NCBI RefSeq assembly: GCF_008298035.1
Contig: NZ_CP042910.1
Location: 3,859,001-3,923,000 of the forward strand
DNA: 64,000 bases
Source: Gimesia maris
GTDB lineage: Bacteria > Planctomycetota > Planctomycetia > Planctomycetales > Planctomycetaceae
Direction: 5' to 3'
Shown: positions 19,476 to 29,240 of the stretch, one piece after another
Layout: each line of letters starts with the position of its first letter
How positions within the stretch are numbered: the stretch's first letter is position 1
Translations under genes and position numbers: made by a program
Notes under the pieces: model-generated
Database searches by the model: none
Seen by the model: only the letters and a program-made list of their open reading frames with translations
Told to the model about the DNA's origin: nothing

Positions 19476-19641
19476 ATCAGAATTTAACCGGTTCTTATCA
19501 AAAAATAGTGGGAAGTTGTCCAGAAATTGGATTATCTCTTGCAAGTTCAGGCTGGATTCGCCAATATACGGCCTCAATTAACAGTATTTTCTTAAAATGC
19601 TCCTGTACAGGGGCAACTTTTGCTACCTGAGGAATGATTTA

Positions 19642-19893
19642 ATGGCACATAAGAAAGGTCAGGGTTCCAGCCGTAACGGTCGTGATTCACAAGCACAACG
19701 ACGCGGAATCAAGAAGTTCGGCGGCGAAAGCGTGCTGGCAGGAAACATCATCGCCCGTCAATGTGGAACGAAGTGGCACCCCGGGAAAAATGTGGGCATG
19801 GGCCGCGACTACACTATCTTTTCACTGGTGGAAGGCAAGGTTTACTTCGATAACGAAGGTCGACGCATCAACGTTGAGCCTGTATTGAACTAA
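19642..19893 (+). CDS. rpmA: Ribosomal protein bL27
   Basis: 83 residues from ATG 19642, with TGAGGA upstream. The N-terminus [16 protein letters not shown] is the classical bL27 start that reaches towards the peptidyl-transferase centre, and the [14 protein letters not shown] segment closes the beta-barrel. A longer frame from 19597 is not supported because the family begins at MAHKKG. In most bacteria rplU (L21) directly precedes rpmA; here it does not. A strong terminator follows, so the gene appears to be a one-gene unit. Confidence 0.96.
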   Translation: MAHKKGQGSSRNGRDSQAQRRGIKKFGGESVLAGNIIARQCGTKWHPGKNVGMGRDYTIFSLVEGKVYFDNEGRRINVEPVLN

Positions 19894-19918
19894 TACTCTT
19901 CCAGAGTAGACACATGGA

Positions 19919-19956
19919 AGGCTTCCTGAACATCGCATTCAGGAAGCCTTTTTTTA
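19919..19956 (+). terminator. Intrinsic terminator of rpmA
   Basis: A perfect 12-bp stem, AGGCTTCCTGAA at 19919-19930 pairing with TTCAGGAAGCCT at 19938-19949, has a 7-base loop and is followed by seven T then ATTT. It sits 26 bases after the rpmA stop and immediately before the stop of the convergent protease gene. Confidence 0.92.
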
Positions 19957-19957
19957 T

Positions 19958-21175
19958 TTACCGGTTCGTATGCCCTGTTGTGAGGGTGACCGAGATTTTC
20001 GTAGGCGCCTGCTCTTTACCGCGCAATACGGATACCGTAACTGTGTCACCCGGCTTTTTACTTTCGATGTAGTCCAGGAAATCAGACGCTGTTTTTACAG
20101 GTCTTGAGTCAACGGCAACGATCAGGTCAGCGGCACCACGGTCAACACGTTCAATCGTGATCAGTCCCCTTCTCTGTCGGACAATTTTGGGGCCGCGAAT
20201 CCCTGCCGTTTCCGCCGGTCCGCCTGGAGTCAGTTTCGCGACCAGCAGTCCCTGTTCGGTTTCATACACACGTTGGATCCCGATTTCAGGATGAATCATG
20301 TGGCCATGGGTCAGAAGCTGGGGGACCACGCGCGAAACCAGGTTAGAAGGTATCGCGAACCCGACGCCGGAACTTTGACCTGTATTACTGGCGATGGCGG
20401 TGTTGATTCCGATTAACTGGCCATGCGAATTAATTAAGGGACCTCCTGAGTTACCTGGATTGACTGCGGCATCAATCTGAATAATCGACTTGATCGTACG
20501 GTTGCCTCGCAGTTTCAGAGAGCGATTCAGACTGGAAATGATTCCGCAGGTCATGGTTCGTTCCAGGCCAAAGGGATTTCCGATGGCAAACACACGCTGT
20601 CCGACTTTCAGTTTGCTGGAATCGGCGATGGTCACCGGTTTCAGAATACCCGCATCCTCTTCAATTTTAATGACGGCGATATCGTTAATCGCATCAGCGC
20701 CCACAAACTTGGCAGTGTAAGATTTCCCGTTGAACAGAGTCACATTTACCTGTTGCGCATCTTCAATCACATGGTAATTCGTCAGGATGTGTCCCGCCTG
20801 GTCGATGATTGCTCCGGAGCCGGCTCCTTCTGTATCATATTCCAACAGGAAAAATCCATCTGTCTTCGTACTCTTTGTGGTGATATGCACAACGCTTTTA
20901 TTTAATTTTTCATAAACACTGACGTTAATCTCTTCTTCGGGGGACAACCCACGCTGATTGAACAGAACCGTTTCTGGAACGGCCAGCGTCTGATTAGCCG
21001 TTGATCGGGGAGACTCAGTAACTAATGGTGTTGGAGGTACGATTTGTGGACCTGAGAGCCGGGGTGGTGACTGCGCCTCCGAAGTCGACATCATGACGGC
21101 TCCGGGAGATTCTAATGAAGCTACGACCAGACCACCAATTACCGCGGATATAAAACAACCAAGTACATATTTCAT
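19958..21175 (-). CDS. HtrA/DegP-like serine protease with PDZ domain
   Basis: 405 residues. The N-terminal hydrophobic stretch (VLGCFISAVIGGLVVASL) is a signal peptide or membrane anchor. The trypsin-like domain has the full triad: H135 in NYHVIED, D165 in NDIAVIK and S243 in GNSGGP. Residues 300-400 form a PDZ domain (GLLVAKLTPGGPAETAGIRG) for substrate recognition. It should act in periplasmic quality control. A proline-rich linker of about 40 residues follows the anchor. The ribosome-binding site GAGGTG precedes the ATG. It converges with rpmA and is divergent from pfkA. Confidence 0.92.
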   Translation of the reverse strand: MKYVLGCFISAVIGGLVVASLESPGAVMMSTSEAQSPPRLSGPQIVPPTPLVTESPRSTANQTLAVPETVLFNQRGLSPEEEINVSVYEKLNKSVVHITTKSTKTDGFFLLEYDTEGAGSGAIIDQAGHILTNYHVIEDAQQVNVTLFNGKSYTAKFVGADAINDIAVIKIEEDAGILKPVTIADSSKLKVGQRVFAIGNPFGLERTMTCGIISSLNRSLKLRGNRTIKSIIQIDAAVNPGNSGGPLINSHGQLIGINTAIASNTGQSSGVGFAIPSNLVSRVVPQLLTHGHMIHPEIGIQRVYETEQGLLVAKLTPGGPAETAGIRGPKIVRQRRGLITIERVDRGAADLIVAVDSRPVKTASDFLDYIESKKPGDTVTVSVLRGKEQAPTKISVTLTTGHTNR

Positions 21176-21521
21176 GTGACACCTCGCACAACACGAAACT
21201 CAAGCAAACTGGGTAAAACAAGAAGTCAGGGAACTGACGAAGAACGATGTTAAACTTCGTTTTTGAAAGAATTTTTAAAATAGGCATGGAATCTCGACTG
21301 AACTCCATCATAATTCCTTGCCAGAATATCAGTGAAGTTCAAACACTGATAAAATAGATGACCAGCCAAAGAATCGTAAGTCATTATCACAATTCTCCTG
21401 CCAGCGTAAATAGGAATTCAACCAGTCATTTGCAGTGGAAGCAAATCTGTTTGGGGCCCCTCAGAGGAAGCACTGAAGTTTTTTTATAGCGTACCCGTTT
21501 CAGCGTGACGAAAGGATTGAG
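21176..21521. other. Divergent intergenic region, 346 bp
   Basis: Separates the HtrA gene (minus) from the phosphofructokinase gene (plus) and must hold both promoters. Both genes have good ribosome-binding sites (GAGGTG and AAAGGA). I do not see a convincing promoter pair or palindrome. Confidence 0.35.
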
Positions 21522-22934
21522 ATGCGTCGGATTGCACTTTTAACAGCAGGTGGCGATACGCCAGCTCTAAACGCCACGATCTTCGGGGCTGTCGAACGAG
21601 CCAATGAACTCCGAGTTCAGGTTGTCGGTATTATTAAAGGCTTTGGGGGGTTGCTCGATCCTACCGTCCCTCATATTCGATTGAATCCGCTGTATTCAAC
21701 ACTTCCGGAGCTGGACCCCCGCTGTGGCGGGACCATTCTCGGTTCATCCCGTACCTATATTGACGAATCTCATGCGGGAGAATTACAGCTGGTGAAAAAG
21801 CGGCTGGATCAGCTGGGGATCGAGGGGCTCATCTGCATTGGCGGGGATGGGACCCTGAACGGGATGCAGCCGATTTCGCAGTTTATGCCTTGTGTCCTGG
21901 CACCCAAAACCATCGATAATGATCTGGGACTCAATTATCCAGACGAACCCAATGAATGGATACGCGAAGTCAATCCTGAGACTCAGAAAGTCAAGTTTCG
22001 CAAGATGCCTGGAAAACAGGATCTGGAGCTGGATGATATCGTCAACTTTGCGACTCCCGGTTATGCAACAGCCGTCTATGTCTGTGTGCAGGGGGTCCAG
22101 CGGATTCGTTCGACCGCAGAAAGTCATCGCAGAATTGCCATAATTGAAGTCATGGGACGCGAGTCAGGTTACCTGGCATTGGGCGCAGCGTATGGCCAGC
22201 CTGACATTATTCTGATTCCTGAAGTCCCACTGGATTATGAACGATTCGAGCGTCGCGTCCGCGATCTCTATGAAACTCAGAAGAATGTAGTCATCGTCAT
22301 TGGCGAAGGATTACGTGATCAGGAAGGAAAACGACTGGGGGATATCTCGAAAAGTGTCGATCCGGCAGGCAATATCATATTCAGTGGTGCAGCAGAAGTG
22401 CTGGAAAATATGTTGATCGAATCACTGGGGGATCACTATTTTGTCTCACGCAAAAGGCATGAACTTGCGAAACAGGCAACTTTCACACGAAAGATCGGGC
22501 ATACTCAACGCGGCGGCCGTCCGATCCGTTTTGATCGTCACTACGCAACACAACTGGGGGGCAAAGCCGTTGATTTGCTGGTGCAGCGACAGAATAACTA
22601 TGTCGCAATTTTACAGTGGAATGAGCAACGCGGTTTTTATGTCAGTTCGATCAACGGAAATTCACTGCGGGATGCCTGGCGCGGAATTCACCCGCGGACT
22701 CTACATCCGGCCTTCTACGATGAACACCGTTATCAGCCTTCCAGGCTGGGCGTCAGCTATCTTTCCAGGATCTTCGCGAATGCAGTAGGGTCTGATGACC
22801 TGGAACTGTTACGTGAAGACCTGTTTGATACCGGGCATTTGAAAACCCGGTATCAAAGTATCAACGTCAGCGTTCATAAACACATTCGGTATTTGAATTC
22901 CGATGTAATGTCGGAAAACTCCGAGCAGTTCTAA
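21522..22934 (+). CDS. pfkA: 6-phosphofructokinase
   Basis: 470 residues. Phosphorylates fructose 6-phosphate in glycolysis. The motifs are LLTAGGDTPALN at the N-terminus, GGDGT at 107-111 and PKTIDND at 128-134, followed by MGRESGYLALGAAYGQPDI. The Gly in GGDG favours ATP over pyrophosphate as donor, while the Lys in PKTIDND is the residue seen in pyrophosphate and group III enzymes. This mixed pair also occurs in some ATP-dependent long enzymes. About 35 extra residues (around 137-172) sit between TIDND and FATPGYATAV. The start has AAAGGA upstream. The last four bases overlap the stop of the convergent lipoprotein gene. Confidence 0.9.
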   Translation: MRRIALLTAGGDTPALNATIFGAVERANELRVQVVGIIKGFGGLLDPTVPHIRLNPLYSTLPELDPRCGGTILGSSRTYIDESHAGELQLVKKRLDQLGIEGLICIGGDGTLNGMQPISQFMPCVLAPKTIDNDLGLNYPDEPNEWIREVNPETQKVKFRKMPGKQDLELDDIVNFATPGYATAVYVCVQGVQRIRSTAESHRRIAIIEVMGRESGYLALGAAYGQPDIILIPEVPLDYERFERRVRDLYETQKNVVIVIGEGLRDQEGKRLGDISKSVDPAGNIIFSGAAEVLENMLIESLGDHYFVSRKRHELAKQATFTRKIGHTQRGGRPIRFDRHYATQLGGKAVDLLVQRQNNYVAILQWNEQRGFYVSSINGNSLRDAWRGIHPRTLHPAFYDEHRYQPSRLGVSYLSRIFANAVGSDDLELLREDLFDTGHLKTRYQSINVSVHKHIRYLNSDVMSENSEQF

Positions 22935-24865
22935 GGTTCCTGCTGCGGTACCTCAAATGCCGCCGGTTGAATCTCAGGAACGGTTACAGGTTGAGGAGAA
23001 GTGGAATTCCCTGCATCACTCTGGTTCGAGATGGTGTACGCTGCCTGCACGGCATTCTGCTTCAATGTGCCCGAAGTGGCAGCCATTGACATGCGCAGTT
23101 CTTTTTTGGTGGAAAGGTAGCGTGAGACCGCGGAATCTGAGTTGATCATGATGTCGTCTACTACATACTGTCCCTGCTGTTTGATAAACAGGACAGTCGC
23201 ACCCCGCTCTTTATTCCCCAGCTGGATTCGCGAGTAGCCTTCATTTTCATTGATTTCGAGGCTGGCAAGATTGGACATGAGGAGTTCCGGGATGTTGAAG
23301 GCTGTCTGCGGAACGTGTTCCACCTGTCGCCAGACCAGCTCATTGAAGTCGCGCGAGGAATGACGCTGAAGGTCTCGAATATTCTGTTCGTGCATTGAGA
23401 AGGCATAGTTCTGAACCCGTACCATCATCTCCAGTGTCGCTTTCACCGATGCAGGACGGTCTTTCAGGTCCAGGTGAATGTCGTCAACCAGCAGTTGCCC
23501 CAGGTGTTCTCGCAAGATGTACGTAACTGGCAGATTCCCCTGTCGAGCGTACACTTTTGTGATGGCACCGTTGAACTGGATGTCCAGGATCTCAAAGCCG
23601 GGTTCCGTGATTTCATCCAGTGGCAACTGAGCAACCAGTTGGGGGGCGACTCGTTTCCAGACTCGGGTGGAAAAATCGGGAGTCGAACTGAAGTCCAGAA
23701 TCTTCATATCCCGCTTCGATAGAGCTTCACTGAACAGCAGTGTGATTGCCCGTGTTGAGAACAGCGATGTCAACGTTACCTGTTGATTCCCCTGATCCTG
23801 GAAGAGTGTTACTTCTTCAATTAGATATTTATCGGGAATATCGATTTCATCTGATTCAACTCTGACCAGAGATAAATTGATCATTTTACCATTATTCTGG
23901 GTCACAAAGTTAGCCAGGTTGTTTTCGATTTTCAACTCGTAGTCTGCAGCAGCATCCTGTGAATGGGGTAATGCAGCCAGCTTCAGGTCGGCAAAATCGA
24001 GCCCCCCTTTGAAAAACTGTCCCGTCGAGTATTTTTTCAGTTCGTTCTTATCATTCTGATTGTAGGCATCAAGGAATTTACTGACGGTCAGGAGCATTTT
24101 TGCCTGTTTTTTGGCGGAAGCGATGTGTTGCCCATCCACTCGAGACTCGACGGCAACATCGGTCGCTTTCCATTTTCCGTCATTCAGTTTCATGGAAATG
24201 ACCATTTCCCCTGTGCGACGTGGCAGTCGGATAATGGCAATGTTCGTATCCAACTGAGCGTCAGGTCGTTTCTTTTTGGAACTTTTCGATTCACCAGCGA
24301 CCTTATTGGAGAGTTTTGCCAGGAAAGCCGGGTGAAGTTGTTCCAGGCTATCTTTAAACTCGCCATCTGTAGTCCCCAGGATATCGTCGCGATTGCCTTC
24401 TTCCCAGGCAGATACGAATTCCCGGACAGTGAGCAGTAAATCCATCTGCTCGGTAACAGATTTCATCACGTTCAAATTCTTTTGTTTCTGATTGATATAA
24501 ATATCGTCGACGACCCACTCGCCTGTTTTGGAAACTCGTTTGAGTTCGTAAAGGAGTTTTTTCTTGTTTTTGCCGACTTCTGCTACCACTTTCTTGTGGT
24601 TCTCAGAAATATCTGTGATCTCCACAATCGTTGTTTCACCAGTCGGGATCTTGAGAATTTTCAAATCGTCCATCGAAGACTTGTCCCGCAAAGCAACTTT
24701 TGAAAATTTCATCGTTGTGTGATGTTTCAGCGACTTAAGGTCTTCATTTTCGATGGCTTTGGAAAACTGTTCAATCGCTGTCACTTCAACTAATGAAGCG
24801 CAGCTGGTCGCAAAGGCCAGCAGGAAAAAGCAGCTTACCAGAGAGAAACTGTTTTTTAACATCAT
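22931..24865 (-). CDS. Exported lipoprotein-like protein made of five ~112-residue repeats
   Basis: 644 residues, family not recognised. The signal sequence ends FATSC (Cys22), a weak lipobox. Five repeats then follow, beginning near residues 33, 148, 262, 377 and 487. Each starts with a helix like FSKAIENEDLKSLKHHTT or FSEALSKRDMKILDFSST and ends with a strand like GEWVVDDIYIN (115), GKWKATDVAVE (230), DKYLIEEVTLF (345), GQLLVDDIHLD (456) or GQYVVDDIMIN (565). The helix-then-sheet pattern recalls an NTF2-like cone fold, but this is inference. Repeat 2 carries a Lys/Ser-rich insert (residues 190-201). The C-terminal 60 residues are low in complexity. Convergent with pfkA, sharing CTAA. Confidence 0.7.
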   Translation of the reverse strand: MMLKNSFSLVSCFFLLAFATSCASLVEVTAIEQFSKAIENEDLKSLKHHTTMKFSKVALRDKSSMDDLKILKIPTGETTIVEITDISENHKKVVAEVGKNKKKLLYELKRVSKTGEWVVDDIYINQKQKNLNVMKSVTEQMDLLLTVREFVSAWEEGNRDDILGTTDGEFKDSLEQLHPAFLAKLSNKVAGESKSSKKKRPDAQLDTNIAIIRLPRRTGEMVISMKLNDGKWKATDVAVESRVDGQHIASAKKQAKMLLTVSKFLDAYNQNDKNELKKYSTGQFFKGGLDFADLKLAALPHSQDAAADYELKIENNLANFVTQNNGKMINLSLVRVESDEIDIPDKYLIEEVTLFQDQGNQQVTLTSLFSTRAITLLFSEALSKRDMKILDFSSTPDFSTRVWKRVAPQLVAQLPLDEITEPGFEILDIQFNGAITKVYARQGNLPVTYILREHLGQLLVDDIHLDLKDRPASVKATLEMMVRVQNYAFSMHEQNIRDLQRHSSRDFNELVWRQVEHVPQTAFNIPELLMSNLASLEINENEGYSRIQLGNKERGATVLFIKQQGQYVVDDIMINSDSAVSRYLSTKKELRMSMAATSGTLKQNAVQAAYTISNQSDAGNSTSPQPVTVPEIQPAAFEVPQQEP

Positions 24866-25252
24866 GATTAGTCCAGGTAGGTATTGTGGGTTTTGAGAGG
24901 AGTGAGATTTGTCAGCAATCCCGGAGTTGTTGAACTGAACGACTCAGAATGTTTTCAACTCAGAAATTGTAAGTGACAACTGCTTCTGGTTTGAGAGCCC
25001 GGAAACGAGTTGCGAGAGAGGATGCGTTTTTTTGCATTTTTATGGATTTGAGTCAAGATGGTTCCTGGGGAAAACGGCATGTTTCGAAGTACTTTTGGAA
25101 AATAATTGCTCTTGGCCCAGATTCAGAAATTCATATAATCTCCACGCTCACCTTTCGTTCATTTCTTCACAGCCTGTTGGCATTCAATCGATTGCTCAAT
25201 TCGAGCGGGCCCCCGATTCCGGAACTTTCATCAAACGGTAAAGTAGGTTTCT
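24866..25252. other. Divergent intergenic region, 387 bp
   Basis: Lies between the five-repeat lipoprotein gene (minus) and the 1238-residue protein gene (plus). It should contain both promoters. Small open frames here show no family signal. No palindrome or hairpin with a T tract was found. Confidence 0.35.
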
Positions 25253-28200
25253 GTGAAACGAACCTTAATAGTAACCTGGACTATCCTCGGGATGGTGCTG
25301 TTGGCTCCCGCGTATGCAGGGGCCGCGGATACGCGGACGATTCCAGTCAGGATTCGGATTGAGTGGGGAGAATCGATTCCCCGCCACTGGAAGGCACAAT
25401 TTGATTTAACAGGTTGTGAGCTACTTTCAGCAAAATCCCTGGGCGTTGATGCAGATGAAGCTGCTGTATTGAAGTCTGCTGGTCAGACGGTTCGGTATCA
25501 GCCACATTCGCAACGTGTGTTTAACAGTGTTGAGTTCATGGTTCGTGGTATTGCTGACGCGAAGCTCCAGGTGCAGGTACAGGACCGCGATGATCCTCTT
25601 GTCTCATTGAATCAGCAGTTTGATTTGAAGAACATTCTGGCTCAGAAAGCAATCATTCCCATCAGCCAGACTGCGGCACAGTTGATTGTACAGCAGGCTC
25701 CCGGGGATGCTTTTGCCTTACGCGTCAGGAACCCATATCTTATCTTCAAACCAGATGAAGAAATCAGGATTCAGGCATTCCCCCAGTTTCTCTTCGATGA
25801 GAAAGTCTCACCAGGCGGTGAATTAAACTGGAGTATTCAACGGGCACGTTCAGGAGACCCTGTTACTTCCGGGGTGCTCCCACTGCCAACACAGGATCTG
25901 GCAGTACTGTTGAAACAGGGAATCAGCCTGTCTGTTAAAGCACCTGAGACAGGTGAATATAATCTGGTGGTGAACTTCGGAAATCATCGCGCTGAAGTCC
26001 AGTTTGCCGTACTTTCACAAAAACAGTCTCCACTGCCTGTCAAAGCCCTGATTCCTGATTCCGGAATTCTGGTCGATGAATTTTCTCTGAGCGGCACTCT
26101 CGATCATCATGATCTGATAAAACGACGTCCAGGCAGTCGGTTCAGAAATTCATTGAAGTCATTTTTTAAAGCCAATCCAGCGATTGAGCAGGCTGCCACG
26201 CGGTCTCCCCCCTGGTCTGCCTGTCATTTGAAGATTAGAAATCGGCATCGTCCTCACAAGTTGCTGTTAACCTATCCGCGGCGTCCCGGCACCAGACTGG
26301 GGTTCAGTATTCTGGAGCCTGATGCAGCTGGCCAACTGGTTCCCGTCGGTATCGATTCAGGAGTTTACCAGGCGGGTACTGATATGACTGCGAAAGACCA
26401 GTCCGAAGAATCCCAGGTGGAAATACTTTTCTGGCCGAAAATAGATGATCCCATCCTGTTATTTCATAGCCTGGGATCCTCAGAGCCCGCAGAAGTGACA
26501 AAAGTCGAAGTTTATGAGCTTCCTGCACGCATGCATTCGCGCGCTGTGTCTGCAGGCGAAGTCAGCTCTCTTGTTGAAAAGAGTCGGCTGACCGGGCCTT
26601 ATCTGCAGAAGCCATTGTTGCCGGAAATATTTGGTGCAACACAGGTCCTGGATAGTAAAAGTAATCGCAGTCTGGATGACTGGCAGACATTTCGGGAAGC
26701 GGGCGAGCGCCTGGCTTACTATTTAAATTATCACAGTTTCAATAGTATCCTGATGGCTGTTTCAGCGGATGGAAGTGCCATCTATCCTTCAGAGTTCCTC
26801 GCACCGACACCCCGCTACGATTCGGGAGTCTATCATTCCTCCGGTCAGGATGTGGTGCGAAAGGATGTTCTGGAGCTGTTGTTTCAGATCTTTAACCGGG
26901 AGAAGCTGACACTCGTTCCTGAGTTACAGTTTTCTTCCATGCTGAACTCACTGGAGCAGATGCTGCATGATGATTCCCGCAATTCCGCGGGAATTGAACT
27001 GGTCAATTCGGCCGGACAGACCTGGCGTGAAGCAAAAGGAACCTCGCGAGGGCAGGCTCCCTTTTATAATCCACTCGATCCGAGGGTTCAGGCTGAGATT
27101 GTCAAAATATTCCGTGAACTGGTAGTTCGCTATAAACGCCACCCTTCGTTTCAGGGGGTGGCCGTTCAATTGAGTCTGAATGGATACTTGCAGCTTCCTG
27201 GATTGGACTGGGGCTATGACGATCAGACTGTTCAGCAGTTCCAGAAAGAGACGGGAATCAAGATTCCCTTCAGTTCGGAAGCAAACAGGTATCAGGATCG
27301 GTATCGATTTCTGACGACAACAGCATTGCCGCAGTGGACGCAATGGCGTTGCCAGAAAATCCGGGAGCTGCATCAATTACTGGCGGATGTTCTCCAGGCA
27401 GAGTCACCAGATGCACAAATCGTTTTCTCTGCCCGTGAATTACTGCCTTCCCGCAGTCGAAATGGAGACGTGGTCACTGCCCTCAAAGGGGGAACCATGT
27501 TTCGGCCGATCTTAATGGAATTGGGCCTGGATTTTTCACACTACGATCAGATCGAAAATGCAGTTGTACTCCGGCCCGGTCAGTACAATTCACAGCAACA
27601 GGTTTCCTCGTTTGCGCACGTTCTGAATACGCACCCTTCAGTTGATGACGCATTTAAGTCTCGCGTCGGGGGCGCTTTATATTATCATGATCCCGTTGAA
27701 ATCCGGATCGCCGAATTTGACAGGATTTCACCCTGGCAGCCGGCATTTACCTGGCTGGTTTCACAGGTGTCACCTGCTGACGAAAGTAATCGAAAACGGT
27801 ATATTCATTCGATCGCCAGGCAGGATCCTTATTACATTTTTGATGGAGGCTGGACGATTCCATTTGGGCAGGAACGTGCGACCAAATCCATTCGCAGCCA
27901 GTTTCAGCAGCTTCCATCGCGTCCTTTTCAGACAGTCGATACAGCATCACAGCCTGTGGTGACCCGGCTGTCACGCGGTAAAGAAAAAGCATTTTTCTAC
28001 TTCGTGAACGATTTCCCTTACCAGTGTCATGTTACGGTTGAAGCGACAGTTCCCTCGAAGGCGCCTGTGATTTCTCTCCAATCTGGTGATATTCTGGCCG
28101 CCTCGCGGTCCGGAGGTGAATCCAGGCAGTATTCGATCACACTCACACCATTTGATTTTCAGGCATTTCGAATTGATGATTCACAGATTCAGATTCAGTC

Positions 28201-28969
28201 GGTTCGCTGCGAGATTGCCAAACAGGATCTCATGCATCTGCAGGCGAAAATTGAACAGAAGAAACAAAGTCTGGTAAAGCTTCATCAGTCGATGGATGAG
28301 CTGACGGCGGTTGTCTTTCATGCCGATTTTGAAACTAAAAGTTCGCGGGATTATATCCTGGCTGGCTGGGAGTCGAAGGTTTCACAGGGGAATGCCTGGA
28401 CGATCGATTCGACCGAATCGCATTCGGGAAAGACATCACTGGTTTTGGGAACCGCACCTGGAAATAATTTTCTTCGCACAAATCAAATTCCACTTCAGGA
28501 TTCCCGCTATCTGAATATGAGCGTCTGGATGAAGTCAAATGCCAGTGACATGCAGGTTCGGATTGCATTGGAGGCAGAACAGAATGGAAGGCTGAAAGTT
28601 CAGTCAGCGATCATTTCTGTGGATCAGCAATGGCGCAAATATCTGTTTCGCGTGAAAGATATACCCGTCGATCAGATACGGAATGCCCACATTGTGGTTG
28701 AAAAGCTGGGATCAGAAAAATTGTGGATTGATGATGTTGATCTGCAGATCCATCAGATTTCGCCGGAAGATGATCGCCAGTTGACGAAGCTGGTATCGAC
28801 ACTTGCGCTTGCCTGGGACTCACAACGCTATCTCGACTGCTATCGACTCTTATGCAGCTACTGGGGTCAGTTTGGCGATACCGCTGAACTGCCTGCCACT
28901 CCCGCGGATGAGCAGACACCTGTAAAACATGCAGAGCGAAGAGGTATCAGAAAACTGCTCCAGCGGTGA
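25253..28969 (+). CDS. Large secreted protein with a glycoside-hydrolase-like barrel and C-terminal carbohydrate-binding-like domain
   Basis: 1238 residues from a GTG start with AGTAGG five bases upstream. The signal peptide ends about AYAGAAD. The first ~450 residues look like beta-rich domains. Residues ~470-860 resemble a family-10-like (GHL10/DUF187) TIM barrel: an early strand with FNSILMAVSADGSAIYP, YKRHPSFQGVAVQLSLNGYL near 635, and LVPELQFSSMLNSL. Catalytic residues cannot be named. Residues ~1019-1170 look like a jelly-roll binding domain (ADFETKSSRDY ... WIDDVDLQI). It is probably exported to act on an extracellular or cell-wall glycan; the substrate is unknown. No regulator or transporter is adjacent. 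Confidence 0.6.
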   Translation: MKRTLIVTWTILGMVLLAPAYAGAADTRTIPVRIRIEWGESIPRHWKAQFDLTGCELLSAKSLGVDADEAAVLKSAGQTVRYQPHSQRVFNSVEFMVRGIADAKLQVQVQDRDDPLVSLNQQFDLKNILAQKAIIPISQTAAQLIVQQAPGDAFALRVRNPYLIFKPDEEIRIQAFPQFLFDEKVSPGGELNWSIQRARSGDPVTSGVLPLPTQDLAVLLKQGISLSVKAPETGEYNLVVNFGNHRAEVQFAVLSQKQSPLPVKALIPDSGILVDEFSLSGTLDHHDLIKRRPGSRFRNSLKSFFKANPAIEQAATRSPPWSACHLKIRNRHRPHKLLLTYPRRPGTRLGFSILEPDAAGQLVPVGIDSGVYQAGTDMTAKDQSEESQVEILFWPKIDDPILLFHSLGSSEPAEVTKVEVYELPARMHSRAVSAGEVSSLVEKSRLTGPYLQKPLLPEIFGATQVLDSKSNRSLDDWQTFREAGERLAYYLNYHSFNSILMAVSADGSAIYPSEFLAPTPRYDSGVYHSSGQDVVRKDVLELLFQIFNREKLTLVPELQFSSMLNSLEQMLHDDSRNSAGIELVNSAGQTWREAKGTSRGQAPFYNPLDPRVQAEIVKIFRELVVRYKRHPSFQGVAVQLSLNGYLQLPGLDWGYDDQTVQQFQKETGIKIPFSSEANRYQDRYRFLTTTALPQWTQWRCQKIRELHQLLADVLQAESPDAQIVFSARELLPSRSRNGDVVTALKGGTMFRPILMELGLDFSHYDQIENAVVLRPGQYNSQQQVSSFAHVLNTHPSVDDAFKSRVGGALYYHDPVEIRIAEFDRISPWQPAFTWLVSQVSPADESNRKRYIHSIARQDPYYIFDGGWTIPFGQERATKSIRSQFQQLPSRPFQTVDTASQPVVTRLSRGKEKAFFYFVNDFPYQCHVTVEATVPSKAPVISLQSGDILAASRSGGESRQYSITLTPFDFQAFRIDDSQIQIQSVRCEIAKQDLMHLQAKIEQKKQSLVKLHQSMDELTAVVFHADFETKSSRDYILAGWESKVSQGNAWTIDSTESHSGKTSLVLGTAPGNNFLRTNQIPLQDSRYLNMSVWMKSNASDMQVRIALEAEQNGRLKVQSAIISVDQQWRKYLFRVKDIPVDQIRNAHIVVEKLGSEKLWIDDVDLQIHQISPEDDRQLTKLVSTLALAWDSQRYLDCYRLLCSYWGQFGDTAELPATPADEQTPVKHAERRGIRKLLQR

Positions 28970-29240
28970 GTATGTTAAATTCTGCCTGTCTGTCTTACAC
29001 GGATTCATCGGGTCGTAAGTTCTTTTCTTAGAGACGCTTATGAGATTATCCCTTATTTGACCCCGCGCGCATGTTATAATCAGTTATAGATAGAACTATG
29101 ATCACAATTTCCCTGATTGAATTACGGCGTATTACATTTCGCATAGCGTCTGCCGATCTATTCTAGTCGGTCCAAACGGTCTTGGAGACGCTAAAGCATA
29201 ACTCGCCACAGTCCAGCATATCTGCAAGGAAGGAATTGAG

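Noticed and set aside
29057-29080. TTGACC and TATAAT upstream of the decarboxylase gene
   Set aside because: The spacer is only 12 bases, too short for a sigma-70 promoter.
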